Shown here one piece after another: positions 47,426 to 59,500 of a stretch of DNA of 64,000 bases; positions within the stretch are counted from its first letter, which is position 1, and each line of letters opens with the position of its first letter. Under the pieces are notes generated by a model. The model was not told the DNA's origin and searched no databases. It saw nothing but the letters and a program-made list of their open reading frames with translations. The stretch is taken from NCBI RefSeq assembly GCF_031877795.1, contig NC_133931.1, positions 25,852,264 to 25,916,263 on the forward strand, read 5' to 3'. Source of the stretch: Strix aluco (taxonomy: Eukaryota; Chordata; Aves; Strigiformes; Strigidae). The position numbers and the translations under genes were made by a program.

Positions 47426-47476
47426 AGTCTTAAGTTTTTCACTTCCACCCATTTTATGATATCTTCCACCATTAGC

Positions 47477-47593
47477 TTAGAAGTACAGTTTTGCCATTGC
47501 TTGAAGAAACTTCTTTTTTCTTCTCTGCGCAGCAAGCTGTAGGACCTCCTCGGGATTACTGGCATTCAGCTCCGTCTGCCCAATGGCTTTTAT
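47477..47593 (-). CDS. INTS8: INTS8 terminal coding exon
   Basis: Encodes [38 protein letters not shown] and TAA. The lysine-rich [15 protein letters not shown] ending is the family signature. The acceptor is ttgcttcaag. Confidence 0.96.
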   Translation of the reverse strand: MKAIGQTELNASNPEEVLQLAAQRRKKKFLQAMAKLYF

Positions 47594-50500
47594 CTTGAAG
47601 CAAAAGCAGAGACAACCCTAGCGACAGTCCTTCGTGTAACGCTGCTTCACTGCAAGGCGCTTTCAGCACCACTGCAGGGGGTGGTTTATTTCTGTAACAG
47701 GCTCTGCCACCCCACCCCTAAACCAGCAACTTCCCATCAGCACCCAGACTAAGAACTAAGACATCGAGAACTACACAACAAAATTAGAACGGGAAGGGGC
47801 AATTCTTCTCAAAGATGGCTTCAGGGAGGCAAAGACACACTAAGGAAACCCCATAACCCCCAAGCACCCCCTAACTTACTGCTATCTGCCGCTTGTCGGT
47901 CTCGCCTCTTTTGTGATGGAGATCTGAGGGTGAGTCAAGAAAAGACACTTGGGTGGGAAAGGGACTTTTTCCAGCCATGACCATCCAGTATGAGCTTTCC
48001 ATAGTGGTATTCTACTGAAAGGATACATGTCAGATACTCCAAGATGGTGACATCCCAGATGTACTCGTAGTAAGAATCCATGGCATCATGGCTGGAAGAG
48101 TACAGGTTAGGTTATCTAACACACTCACATACTGGGTATGCGTATTTATAAACTTTAACATTTACCTGTTTTGTTCCTGCAGTGCCTTAAATGCAGTTTT
48201 GTAGTCTACTTCTCTGAGGAACTGGCATAAAATCGCTACCTGTAAGGAAAGACTCACAGGTGGCTGACAGCCCTCACAAACTGAAATCTTCCACAGCACA
48301 CCTCAGTAATCACACCCTAATCAAGTGCTCATTTCCATAGCAACCAAATCCTGAGCACCTCTGTTTAAGAGCATACACAACTCATTCCGAAATATCAACC
48401 GCAGCAGTCACTGAAAGGAAGAAAAAGGGACCTAACAGAAGCCTTATTACTTGGAGAATGAACAATCCCACTGAAGAACACTGGCCGCATGCAGTTTCAA
48501 AGGACAAGGCCAGGTTCCCAACACACCCCACAGATTCTGTACTCTTTCTCAATGCTAAAAAAAAAAAGAAAAAAAGTCTTAAGAGAAAAATGGGACAAAA
48601 AAACCCCAGTCTATTTCTACTTTTTACAACATTTCCAAGTGTATGTTTCAGTCCTTGTAGTGTCCTAAAGCAACAGTAACAACAAGATCTACTTTACTGC
48701 AGACTGCATTTACAACAGAAGTTGGATTCAGTTTTAGTTTCTAGAAGGTTCCCCACTCCCCTTTTAACATAAAAATATTTATAAAGGAATGTTTTACTTA
48801 ATGCCATGCTTTACCTCTTACCTGGGTGTGGCAGTTGAGTAAAGAACAACACTTGATCATTCTTTTTATCACCTGCAGAATGGTTAAAACACAAATAACG
48901 AGTTTTGAAATGTTAGTACTGGGACACAAACAGCAGTTATTTTTTATTTTTTAAATACAAGGGACCAGCTAAGTAGCTATTGATATACACTGACAACCCC
49001 CAACAATTCCTGGGTTTTAGCACATCCACCGATCAGCTGAGCTTTCACTCAGGAGACTTCCCAAGGGCACGACACATGCTACAGAACAGAGCACAGTGTT
49101 CCTGTAAGAGCCAGGCCAGGGCCTGTTACAAAGCTTCACCGTTGTCTCCTGCTGCTCACAGAAAGGGCCGGACTCGGGTGAGAACAGCACCGCAAGTGGG
49201 CTCCCGCCCAAGAGCTCCCCAACCCAGGTGGACGCGTGCTGGCGAGTGACAGAGCTGCCGTGTGAGAACACAGGGGCCCAGTGGCACTCCCGCACCACTG
49301 GAGCCCAGCCCCAGGCACAGCTCAGAGTGGCCAGGAGTGTTCAGGATCCCAGTGTCCAAACCTCTTGCCTGGCCTATGAACGGGAACATGGAAGCAGCAG
49401 CAACCAGACACTGGACGTAAATAACCTCCTTTCCTGGGCCTAGACAGTTCCTTCCTATCGCCTGCTGAAATGCAGTCTACAAGTAACACAGCAGTCTCCT
49501 AATGAACAGGACAAATGCCCGGATAAAGGTTACAGTGACTGCAAGATGTCAGTGGAACATGCTGTGGCTGGGACCAAAGATTCCACCCCACACACACAGT
49601 TATTAAGAGGTTCTCACTCACGGCCCACTAACAAGTGACAAGCTACCTGTTACACCAACTTGTAAAGTATGGGGGTACAGCACCGTGCCTCCAGCAGGCT
49701 CGGGCAGCGCAGGTTACCACCCCACCCATCTCCACACAACCTCACACAGCACTGTGATGGAGCTCTGCTCACTGTCAGAGTCTGGGGAAAAAATGAGTGT
49801 GAGTGCGAGTTTTTGTTTGTTTAAAGGAATTAATCCTAACACAATCCATGCTCCCAACCTCAACCTGTGTTAGCTACAGAAGACAATATTTTAGAAGTGT
49901 TTAGACAACACACTTATGTTGGTCTGCACTATGGGTGGAAGCAAGCAGGCTCCACTCATGAGATACCAGCGCCAGAAGCACAGTGGGAGCCAGATGTTTC
50001 CACTGGCCAGAGGCTCAGACCCACGCTCCAGCACAGCCGGCAGGGCAGAGCAAGCGCGGCCGCACTGCCCTGAGCTGCCCTGCCCTGCGCAACACCGCGC
50101 GGCCCCACAGGGCCCAGCTGGGGATCGCCACGCCACACGGTGATGCCTGTGCTCTTGGCTCTTCCCTTTGCTCACTACCGTGCAGGAGCCCAGTACCAGT
50201 GCCGTCCCAGCTGGCAGCTCCACACCTTCACACTACAAACTAGTGGAAAAGCTGCCTGTGCTTCATCAAAGGAGAACCTTCAGATTTTCTACAGCCTTCA
50301 AGCAACAAGCAAAGAAAAATGGATCTACGAGGATTCATATCCCTAAATCCATCAAGATATAAAATCTCACAGGCTACAGGAATGTGTGCGTGTTGAACAG
50401 TTTTGTCTCTACATAGGATTAGGGAGCTGACTGAATCCAAAGAGATATTTTTGTTCGTCTTAATCCCATTTTAAACTCACCTGGTCTGTGTACACATCTG

Positions 50501-53500
50501 GTGGTACCATCTTATTAAAGAAGTCTGAGCATACAGCTCCTGCCTGTAGGTAATAGTGAAGGGCTGCTGAATACTGATTTGTTGCTGCAGTGGAAAAAAG
50601 CAAAATAAGGTCTTAAAAGTAAACACAGAAGCTATTTCTAAGACTCCTATCAATTGTTTATAGAATTATTCAGATACATGTATCTCACAGCTGAATTCTA
50701 CTGGGAAAGTGACTTGCGTATCATTGCTTAAAAAGCACAGACACACAGAAGGTGGTAAAATAGTGATAGAAAACTACAGTCAGGAAGACTAGCAACACAG
50801 GCAAAGTTCTGCCTTTTGAGAATTACTGCTTACTTTTCAGATATTTGATCTTAAATCCATCAACCTTAGAGTGGAAAAGAAGTTTGCCTTCATTGAATTT
50901 AGCACGTGGGTGGTAGTGAAGGAGTGTAAGTTGGTGTGAGTTAGAGAGGGCCAGCTGATGGCCACCACACACACCTCAGGGTTCAGCACTAGTTCTACGC
51001 CCAGTAAGTTCTAATCGAAGCGATGTGAAGACAGCCTTCAGTGGCTCTGCAGTGACAGCAGTCTGCTTGTCCACACCGCTGCTGAAATACAGACCTGACG
51101 CAAGCCAGGAGTGCTCCAACCACTGCTCTTCCAGGTACCGGCTTCTGAGGATCCCTACATAAACGTCCTCCTGGGATGGTGTTCCACTTTGTACAAGCAG
51201 TAAATACTGCCAGTTTATAACCCTGAATCACTCTCCCATCTGTAAGGTGACAGTGCTAAATTAAGACTCCTCCCCTCACCCCAACGGTTATAAAGCGTCT
51301 TCTAGACAAATTTGTCTCCTTTGGAAGCAACAGGCTAGGATTTCTGCACTACATCTTACTGCACACCACAGACATCCTTCCAGTCCAAAGAAGAGATCTG
51401 GAAATGTGCACCTTGCCCTCCTGCCAAAGCACCAACAAGTAGATGGCAAGAGGCACAGCACATACCCTGTCTTATTGTCAGAAAAGAACCACCTGCCTCA
51501 AGTGCTAAATTTCACTAGAGTGGTCTCAACAGATAATTTGAGTGGAAGAAAAGCCCATCTACCTTTGGGGGTGGCTGTGGCCATGTCCTTCTCTAGCACA
51601 CACATGAAGCAGTACCATACTTGTCCAGCTATCTTCCGAAAGTTCATTCTTCAGCACCTGCCTCTCCGCACTCTCTTTATTAACACTATAAAGCCTCAGG
51701 AACTGATTCTAGACTGGGGAGCTTAACAAAGCACAGTATCACATAGGCTGGGCAGGATTTCCCCATGCAAACACTGCCCTGGTACAGTCTGGGCGCATGT
51801 TATGGTACCCGCCCAGAATCAGGAACGCTTCATGTCCCAGTTCTGCTGCTTGCTCCCAGCTGCGGAGCAAGGACAAGTACTGGGGAACTGGGAGGTCAGG
51901 ACAGAACGACAGGAAAGAGCTTCCCATCGCAACCAATACCAGATCAGGAGTTCATGCCTTCTCATTTACAAATCCTAGATACTTCCCTATATAAAATAGA
52001 GATCCTCTCCACTCTGCTCGTCTTCTGCTCCAGTGAAGCTGATCTCCACATTTAAAAGCAAGCACTATTCACACAACTTTCCATTCAACTTAAGAGACTC
52101 GAATGTTAGGGGTTTGGATAATTATAGCACTCACAGACCAACTGCACTAGAAGAGTGAAGTTAATGATGACTCTTAAGGTGAGGTTCCCCTTACCCTAAA
52201 AGCAAGTCTGCATGACCCATTGAAAGCTCAGTCTGTGGGCTTAGACAACTTCCCAGACAAATCAGAGGCAATACAAGGAGGGTTATGTCAAGCAAATCTC
52301 AGAGAAGCAAGGTACCCCTACACACATGCTAAAAACAGACATTGGTTTGACTTACCGAAATAAATATCTGCCTGAATAATTAACCAGAAGTGGTTGTTTG
52401 CGTTGATAGTCAATGCATAGCTGACTAGTTCTTTTACTGTAACAGCCACAGCTTCAAAGTCCACTGATTGAAGACTACAGGAAAAAAGAAAGAAAAATCA
52501 TTCCTAAATGACTGGTTTTTGGTTGGGGTTTGGGTTTTTTTGTTGTGGGTTTTTTTTTGTTTTGGGTTTTTTTGTTTGTTTTTTATTTTTACACACTGAT
52601 CTGATTTCCCATCTAGTTTAAGGCCAAAGCACCTTGCATTAAGTGTCAAGCAAAAATAACTCCAGGAAAGATTTAGTGCTGACTAAGACTACTGTTGAAT
52701 TTTTCCAAAATACAGTACATCTGACAGAACAAATACACCCTTCACAGACTGGGACAAAGAAGTCAGAACTTTATCTGTGGCTGACTCCATAAAAGGGCTC
52801 TGTGCAAAAATATATGTTCTCAATTTCAAGAATTTTGAAGACAACACCTGAAACCACTACAAATTTATCACAGCATCTGCATGAATGGCCACAGACAGCA
52901 ATCTCTGGAAACTTGTGGAACTAGCTTGGAAAGAAAGGCTGGGAATGGTTTGGCACATTGCTTGAGCAGCCTTTCCCAAAGTTCATGTGGAATCTCCATT
53001 TTTAAAACCATGTTTTTTCTCACCCTACTGCTAAATTCTGGTAACACTGAAAACTACTTTCTTCTGCTTGACCTTATAATATATGCTGAAGTCTACATCA
53101 GTAACAATGAGACTATTCTGCCAGACCAATTAGAGACAGATTAACCACACTAAGCATTACACACTCTCTCACGAGTCATCTCTCCCGGTGCATAAAAGGA
53201 ATCTGAAACAGTGAGGTTCTAGCCTGACAGAGCCTCTAAACTTCATTGGACAAATACAGTTCAATCCAGCCAGAACAAATCAATACATACCATATGCCAC
53301 TTAGTATTTTGGCAATTATTCAAACAGAACTCAAAAAATATTAGTTATTTCATATTAAAGTATTATGTAGTTCACATAGTTACATATAGCTCAGTAAAGT
53401 GCTTTACTAAAAACAGCTAAAAACCCCCTCAGTTTCTTGTAGCTGGATCTCCATCAGGACCATCAAATTAGGAACAAAAATCCCCATGCAATCCGACCAA

Positions 53501-56500
53501 TCTGCCCACAAACACAACAGGGGTCAGTGATGCCCTTACGTGGCAGAAATCACACTAACACATGTTAACTAATACACAGTAACTGGAACCAAACCAATTA
53601 CGTAAACGTGCATTTTGAAAATTCTATTTTTATTTATCATCTTACTTGGGGATGGATGAGGGCCAGATGGAAATGTGCTCCGCTGCAATATCATTCACAA
53701 TATCTTCCTAAGAGAAGAAAGATGGTAAGAGAAATTACAAAGAGAAACATTTCAAGAAAATCACGTAAGATGCTTATCATAGACTGGTCTGGGTTGGAAG
53801 GGACCTTAAAGATCATCTAGTTCCAACCCCCCTGCCAGGGACACCTTCCACCAGACCAGGTTGCTCAAAGCCCCGTCCAACCTGGCCTTGAACACTGCCA
53901 GGGAGGGGGCAGCCACAGCTTCTCTGGGCAACCTGTTCCAGTGTCTCACCACCCTCACAGTAAAGAATTTCTTCCTTATGTCTAATCTAAATCCACCTTC
54001 TTTCAGTTTAAAACCATTACACCTCATCCTATCCCTACACGCCCTGATAAAGAGTCCCTCCCCATCTTTCCTGTAGCCCCCTTTAAGTACTGGAAGGCCA
54101 CTAGAAGGTCTCCTTGGAGCCTTCTCTTCTCCAGGCTGAACAACCCCAGCTCTCTCAGCCTGTCCTCACATGGGAGCTGCTCCAGCCCCCTGATCATCTT
54201 TGTGGCCTCCTCTGGACTTGCTCCAACAGGTCCATGTCCTTATGTTGGGGGCCCCAGAGCTGGACACAGGACTGCAGGTGGGGTCTCATAAGAGCAGAGT
54301 AGAGGGGGAAAATGACCTCCCATGACTGCTGGCCACACTTCTCTTGATGCAGCTCAGGATATGGTTGGCTCTCTGGGCTGCTAGTGCACATTGCTGGCTC
54401 ATAGTCAGTTTTTCATCCACCAACATTGCCAGGTCCTTCTCTGCAGGGCTGATCTCCATCCACTCATCACCCAGCCCGTTTGTGCATGGGATTCCCCTGA
54501 CCCATGCGCAGGACCTTGCACTTGGCCTTGTTGAACTCCATGAGTTTTGCACAGGCCCACCTCTCCAGCCTGTCCAGGTACCTCCGGATGCCATCCCTTC
54601 CCTCCAGCACGTCAACTGCACCACACAGCTTGGTGTTGTCAGCAAACTTGCTGACGGTGCACTCAATCCCATGTATTATGATATATACTAACCCGAACAT
54701 TATGAAGCTTGACAAACAGGGACAATATTGTTGTTAAAACCAATGGTTCCTGTAAGGAAAAAAAAGTATTCCCATGAACTAACAAAACTCCACTTTCTTC
54801 CCTAAGCTTTAAAGCTATGTAAGAAGTTCTGACATCATTATTTCCTATTGAAATAGGGCAATATTTTGTTAAGAATCCTGCAACACAAGGATACTGCGAG
54901 AAAGCTTCTGTAGGAAGTCTTTAACTACTTCAGATTTTTCTGAACAACTCCTTGGATGTAAGCTTTACCTAGGTTTTACACATCTTTATGGTGTTTCTGT
55001 GGCTACTGCCTAACTTTAAACTTAAGCTAGGTATACTACAACTTTCTATGCATTTACAAACCCATAAGCTATAAACAATTTCCCTTCCTCTTACTTCTGC
55101 TGCTTAGTTATGATGCAAGTAGCAGCTTCTATCTCTCTCCAAAAGGAATGCTTTGTTTCATGACAGCTGCAATAAAATACACTCCTAATGTTAACAGATC
55201 TCCACTGTCAGAATTCAGGATAGTTTTGTGTTTTGGTTTGGTTTTTTTTCTTTTTTTTCCACAAGCTATTCTACACTACTGTATGGCAGATATAGCAAAT
55301 TCAGAAGTTCTTCAGCTATACAAAACACCTATATAGCTGTCAGATTTTCTGGAATTTAACAGTAAAAGTCCAGGAAAAAAAAAAATTACATCAAAAGGAA
55401 GTTGTGTTTGCAAACACATTCTCAAGACCACTATAACTTACCCGAAGCTTTTTGATGAAGGACAGCAACTCACTCCTAAATTAGGGACACAAGTACCCGT
55501 ATGTAAGTAATCGTCCGCAACAAAGAATATATGCAAACTTAATACACTAGAAATGAGATTCAGTAAAGCAAATTCTTCACCTGCCAGAATAGCCCTTTCA
55601 CCTCCAAGTTTACAAATGCAGGGTATGTAACTGAAAACGCTCAAGCAGGCTATTCACTTTTAATACAGTCACTAGCAAGTTTTACATTTAAAACAGTATA
55701 AATAAGAAGCATATTATTCTATCAAGCTGTAAAAGGCATGAAAAGCACTCTGTAGTAAGTCAAACATTGACTCTAAAAGGGAAAGCAACTGAACTGTACT
55801 GTAATTCTCCAAGCTAGGATTGCAACAATGACCTACAGGCTTACAGAAGAGGGTACACAGTGATCATTTATAATGTACATTGATTTCCTTGTCATGCCAC
55901 ATCAGAAATTGTCACCATAAAACAATCCAGACAAGGACAGCCTGTTTGGAAAAGATTTCACTGTTGCTTTTCCATAACAACAGGGTCACTGCCCTTTACT
56001 GTTTGAATCAGAGAGGTCAGAAAAGGTTCAGTATCCTAGAGTACACCTGTACCCATTCCTTTTCCTTGCCAGAGTATACAACTGAAACCTACAGCAAGCA
56101 CGTACCCTCTTACACCCATCCCACAGCAGCATAAGCAAAAGCAGCTGGCTTTTAGGCACACATTAACCTGGTTAGTGCAAGGAAGGCAAAGAAAGAGTCA
56201 GCAGTCTGACTGGGGCACCTTTTCCATGTTTTTAGCTCCAAAAACTGTTCAATATAATCATACACTCCAGAAGTCACCATAACAGGCAACTTATAATCAG
56301 TCTTGGACTTAAGAACAGGCCGAAAACACTTACTAAGTGGACAAATCAGAGAGTCCTGAATCAGTCAGTCAGTCATGGCTAAGACTGGCAAGAGGTTAGG
56401 TAACTGACAACGAAATTACTCCGGTCAAGAGTAGTTTCTTCCTTTCCCCAGGAGCTCAACCGAACTAGAATTTCATTTCAAGACTGAGTAACATTTAGCC

Positions 56501-59500
56501 TTAGAGTCAGAAAGCTAAAGCTAAGTATAGACACCTATGCTGTGAGCGAGGTACTTAATACAGTTATAGAAGTACTGATACAGTCAACAGAGTCTGCAGA
56601 GCAATTCTATTTGATCTAAAGCAGACACCTCCAGCCGGTCAGCTAAACTGCCCTCTAGATGCCACTGACTTTACTGGAAGATCTACACTGATTGTAACGG
56701 GAGCACAAGCACATATGCTTCAGTGTCTGTATGTTGACCTGAAACACACATACTCCTTTTCTCTCTCTGAAAAGGAGAGTCAACAATACCCAACACCACC
56801 AGTGGGCAGATTGTTCACTCAGATCTTTAGCTGCTGCCACCAGGTGCTGACAGTAGAATCCAGACAATTTTTGAAGGGAACATGGTGTCAAATATACAAT
56901 TCAAACCATCTTTAAAAATAATTTAAGAAAACACACCTGTACATAATGCCCAGTGTGGACTCCCTGTGTTTTATCAAACTCACTCTGCCATCATTCCCCC
57001 GCTTGTGCTGGTTGGACACACTGCAGATTTGTACAACGACTTCCCAAAGGTCTTTAGCTGTCCGTCTACTTTCTTTGGGACCTGGAAGTTCTTTGCATGT
57101 AGCAGCCAGCAACTGACCCAGCTATGCAAGAGAAAAAATACAGTAACTATGGCTTCTCTGAATATTGACTACAACAAAGGAATTATTGGCATTTAAAATG
57201 GCTAAGCAAGTGATTTTAAGTTACAGACTACAAAGCATTATGCCTAAATTTTGCAGCAGAGGACGCTGATGAGGAACCTGGAAGACAGGAATTAAACAAC
57301 AGGATTTCTCCCTTTATTACTTTCCTTACGATATATTTCATTACTACAGGCTCCAGAAAACAAGCTTTACACTCTGCTTAAATATATTGCATAAAACCTA
57401 AAAGCCATTGAGTTTTAAAAAGACTGGCTCCCTAGAACTCCCTTAACTTTCATATAATAATTAATGTGGCCTGAAACTGGCATCCTCTGCTGTACAGAAA
57501 AAGCTGAACCTCAAAATGGAAATTAGGAAATACCACAGGTAAGCAGAGCAGGCCAAAAACGAATCTGTCCTGTAATATGATCGGCATTCAGCTCCACTGC
57601 CTGACTCTGAAGTAGAAACACTGGTGTAAAATAATTTTGAAAGCGAAGTTTAAAAAAAGGCAGTGTTTGAACATCTCCAGAAATTCAACACTGTTGGGTT
57701 AAAAAAATAGAACCATTACAGCTTATTTGGAGAACGAGTGTCTTAGGAACAGAAAAATCACCAGACATGAAGCCTGAGATCTATACACTTCTCATACCTC
57801 CTACTGAATCTAGGCTGAGTGCCAGCTGAGAGGAGAGTCCTTTATGGAAGTGCTTCAGGGGTTCAATCAGCTTATGGATCATAACCACACATGCCTGATG
57901 CTTCCGGAACCCACCTCGCTGGCAGTCAACAACGGCTAAGATGCAGTTTGTTTCATCTGTTTCTAAAGCACAGCCTCCATATCTTTTGTCAACTGTTAAA
58001 CACACTTCCTGCTTAGCCCTGCTGTCTTCTACACCAAACTTAATTCATTATAGTCACAAAACCTGACATTCTTGAGACAGAAGGGTACATGCTTTTAACA
58101 GTACAAAAGACTTCAACAGGAAAAAAAATCAATTACAGCCTGACAAGGCTTTGAGACTGAGCACTCATTACCTTCACATACGGATTAGTTTGAACCAGAG
58201 GTAATGGAACTTGCATGGTCAAATACTCATTCTCACACCAGTTTAACAAGAAGGCAACACATTCCTCAGCTATAACTTGTCGAAGAGGAATATCTGGAAG
58301 AAAAGGGGTTCTTTGTTTAACTTTTTTTTTTTTTCTCCCCCCAAAAACAGTGTTCTATGAAAACAAGCAACACCCATTCCCTCTAGTTAGCTATTTCTGT
58401 TCCAAAGCTATCACAGAAAAACACAATGTTTAGCCCTACAAGAGACCTCACTTCTGGAAATGAGGAGAAACAACAGCTTCCTCTAATCACAACAGTACTA
58501 CGTTAGTCCCTCAGTGTGAAACCATGTAGACTGCTTTAACAACCAGCAAAACTTCTCAGGTAAAAATGCAGACATTTATCCTGTTCAAGTCCTTTAAGTG
58601 GCACTAAACAGAAACTGTCAGTGTTTAGCAATATGTAAGCATCGTGGTGTTGCTGTTCTCATTTCCAGCTTCGAAAAACTAACCAAACTTCTAAAGACTC
58701 ACTAAAAACCCATGTCAAACTTCACTATTGTTTTTCCAATTATACACCTAAAAGGTAAATCTACAATACAAAGTTGGATTTTTTTTTTCCTTTTCTCTCA
58801 AGCTTTGTGCTTTACTGCATCTCAAGAAAAAGACAGCAATGTACTTACCAGGTACTCTCATCTCCAAATATCCTCGGACTCTGCTTATAAGATCAGAAGG
58901 AGGACGTTCTCCAGAAAGACCAGCTCCAGCTTCATGAGTGTAAATGTCCAAAAGTAACATTTCATTCAGCATGACTTGACGGAGTTTTGGAGAAAACTCT
59001 GTCACGAGCTCCAAGCAAGCAGCAAAAAGCTGTTTTGCATGGACAAAATCCTGCAATAAAAAGGATATGCATTAATGACTCCTAATGGATTCATAAGGGA
59101 AACAACTAAGAGTTAAAGTGTTACTCAGCTCTGTCCTGGCTGAACCAGCCTTGGCAACCACTATCATTACCATTGCTCAAGAATCTCACAATTACTATTT
59201 ACATTTTTGAGTCCTCTGGACTTGCTATTAAGTTTAACAGTGCCATCAGTTCCACATCTTTCAAACAAAACAAGAATTTTAAGCAAAAACATACCAGAAG
59301 TAACTACTGGCATATTTGGTAGAGTTTGGTTTTACTTTGTAGTTTAGCAAACTACAGTATTGTCAATTACAAGAAAAATAAAACAGCATTCCAATAAATT
59401 CCTTATGTAAAACACCCAGAGGAACAGCACTTCCTACCAGTAACTCAAATCACAGCTGCATTTAGATGCAACATGATTTAGTACCTCATAATCAAAACTT

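Larger units (their letters stand above)
46148..47450 (+). other. CCNE2: CCNE2 3' UTR
   Basis: About 1.3 kb between the CCNE2 stop and its AATAAA at 47420-47425. It contains CTACCTC at 47059-47065, a let-7 seed match. Its last ~110-130 nt are predicted to overlap the INTS8 3' UTR on the other strand. Confidence 0.75.

Noticed and set aside
53806-54715. Open frames resembling reverse-transcriptase C-termini as independent genes
   Set aside because: They are the tail of CR1 ORF2 in a 5'-truncated element with no start of its own.
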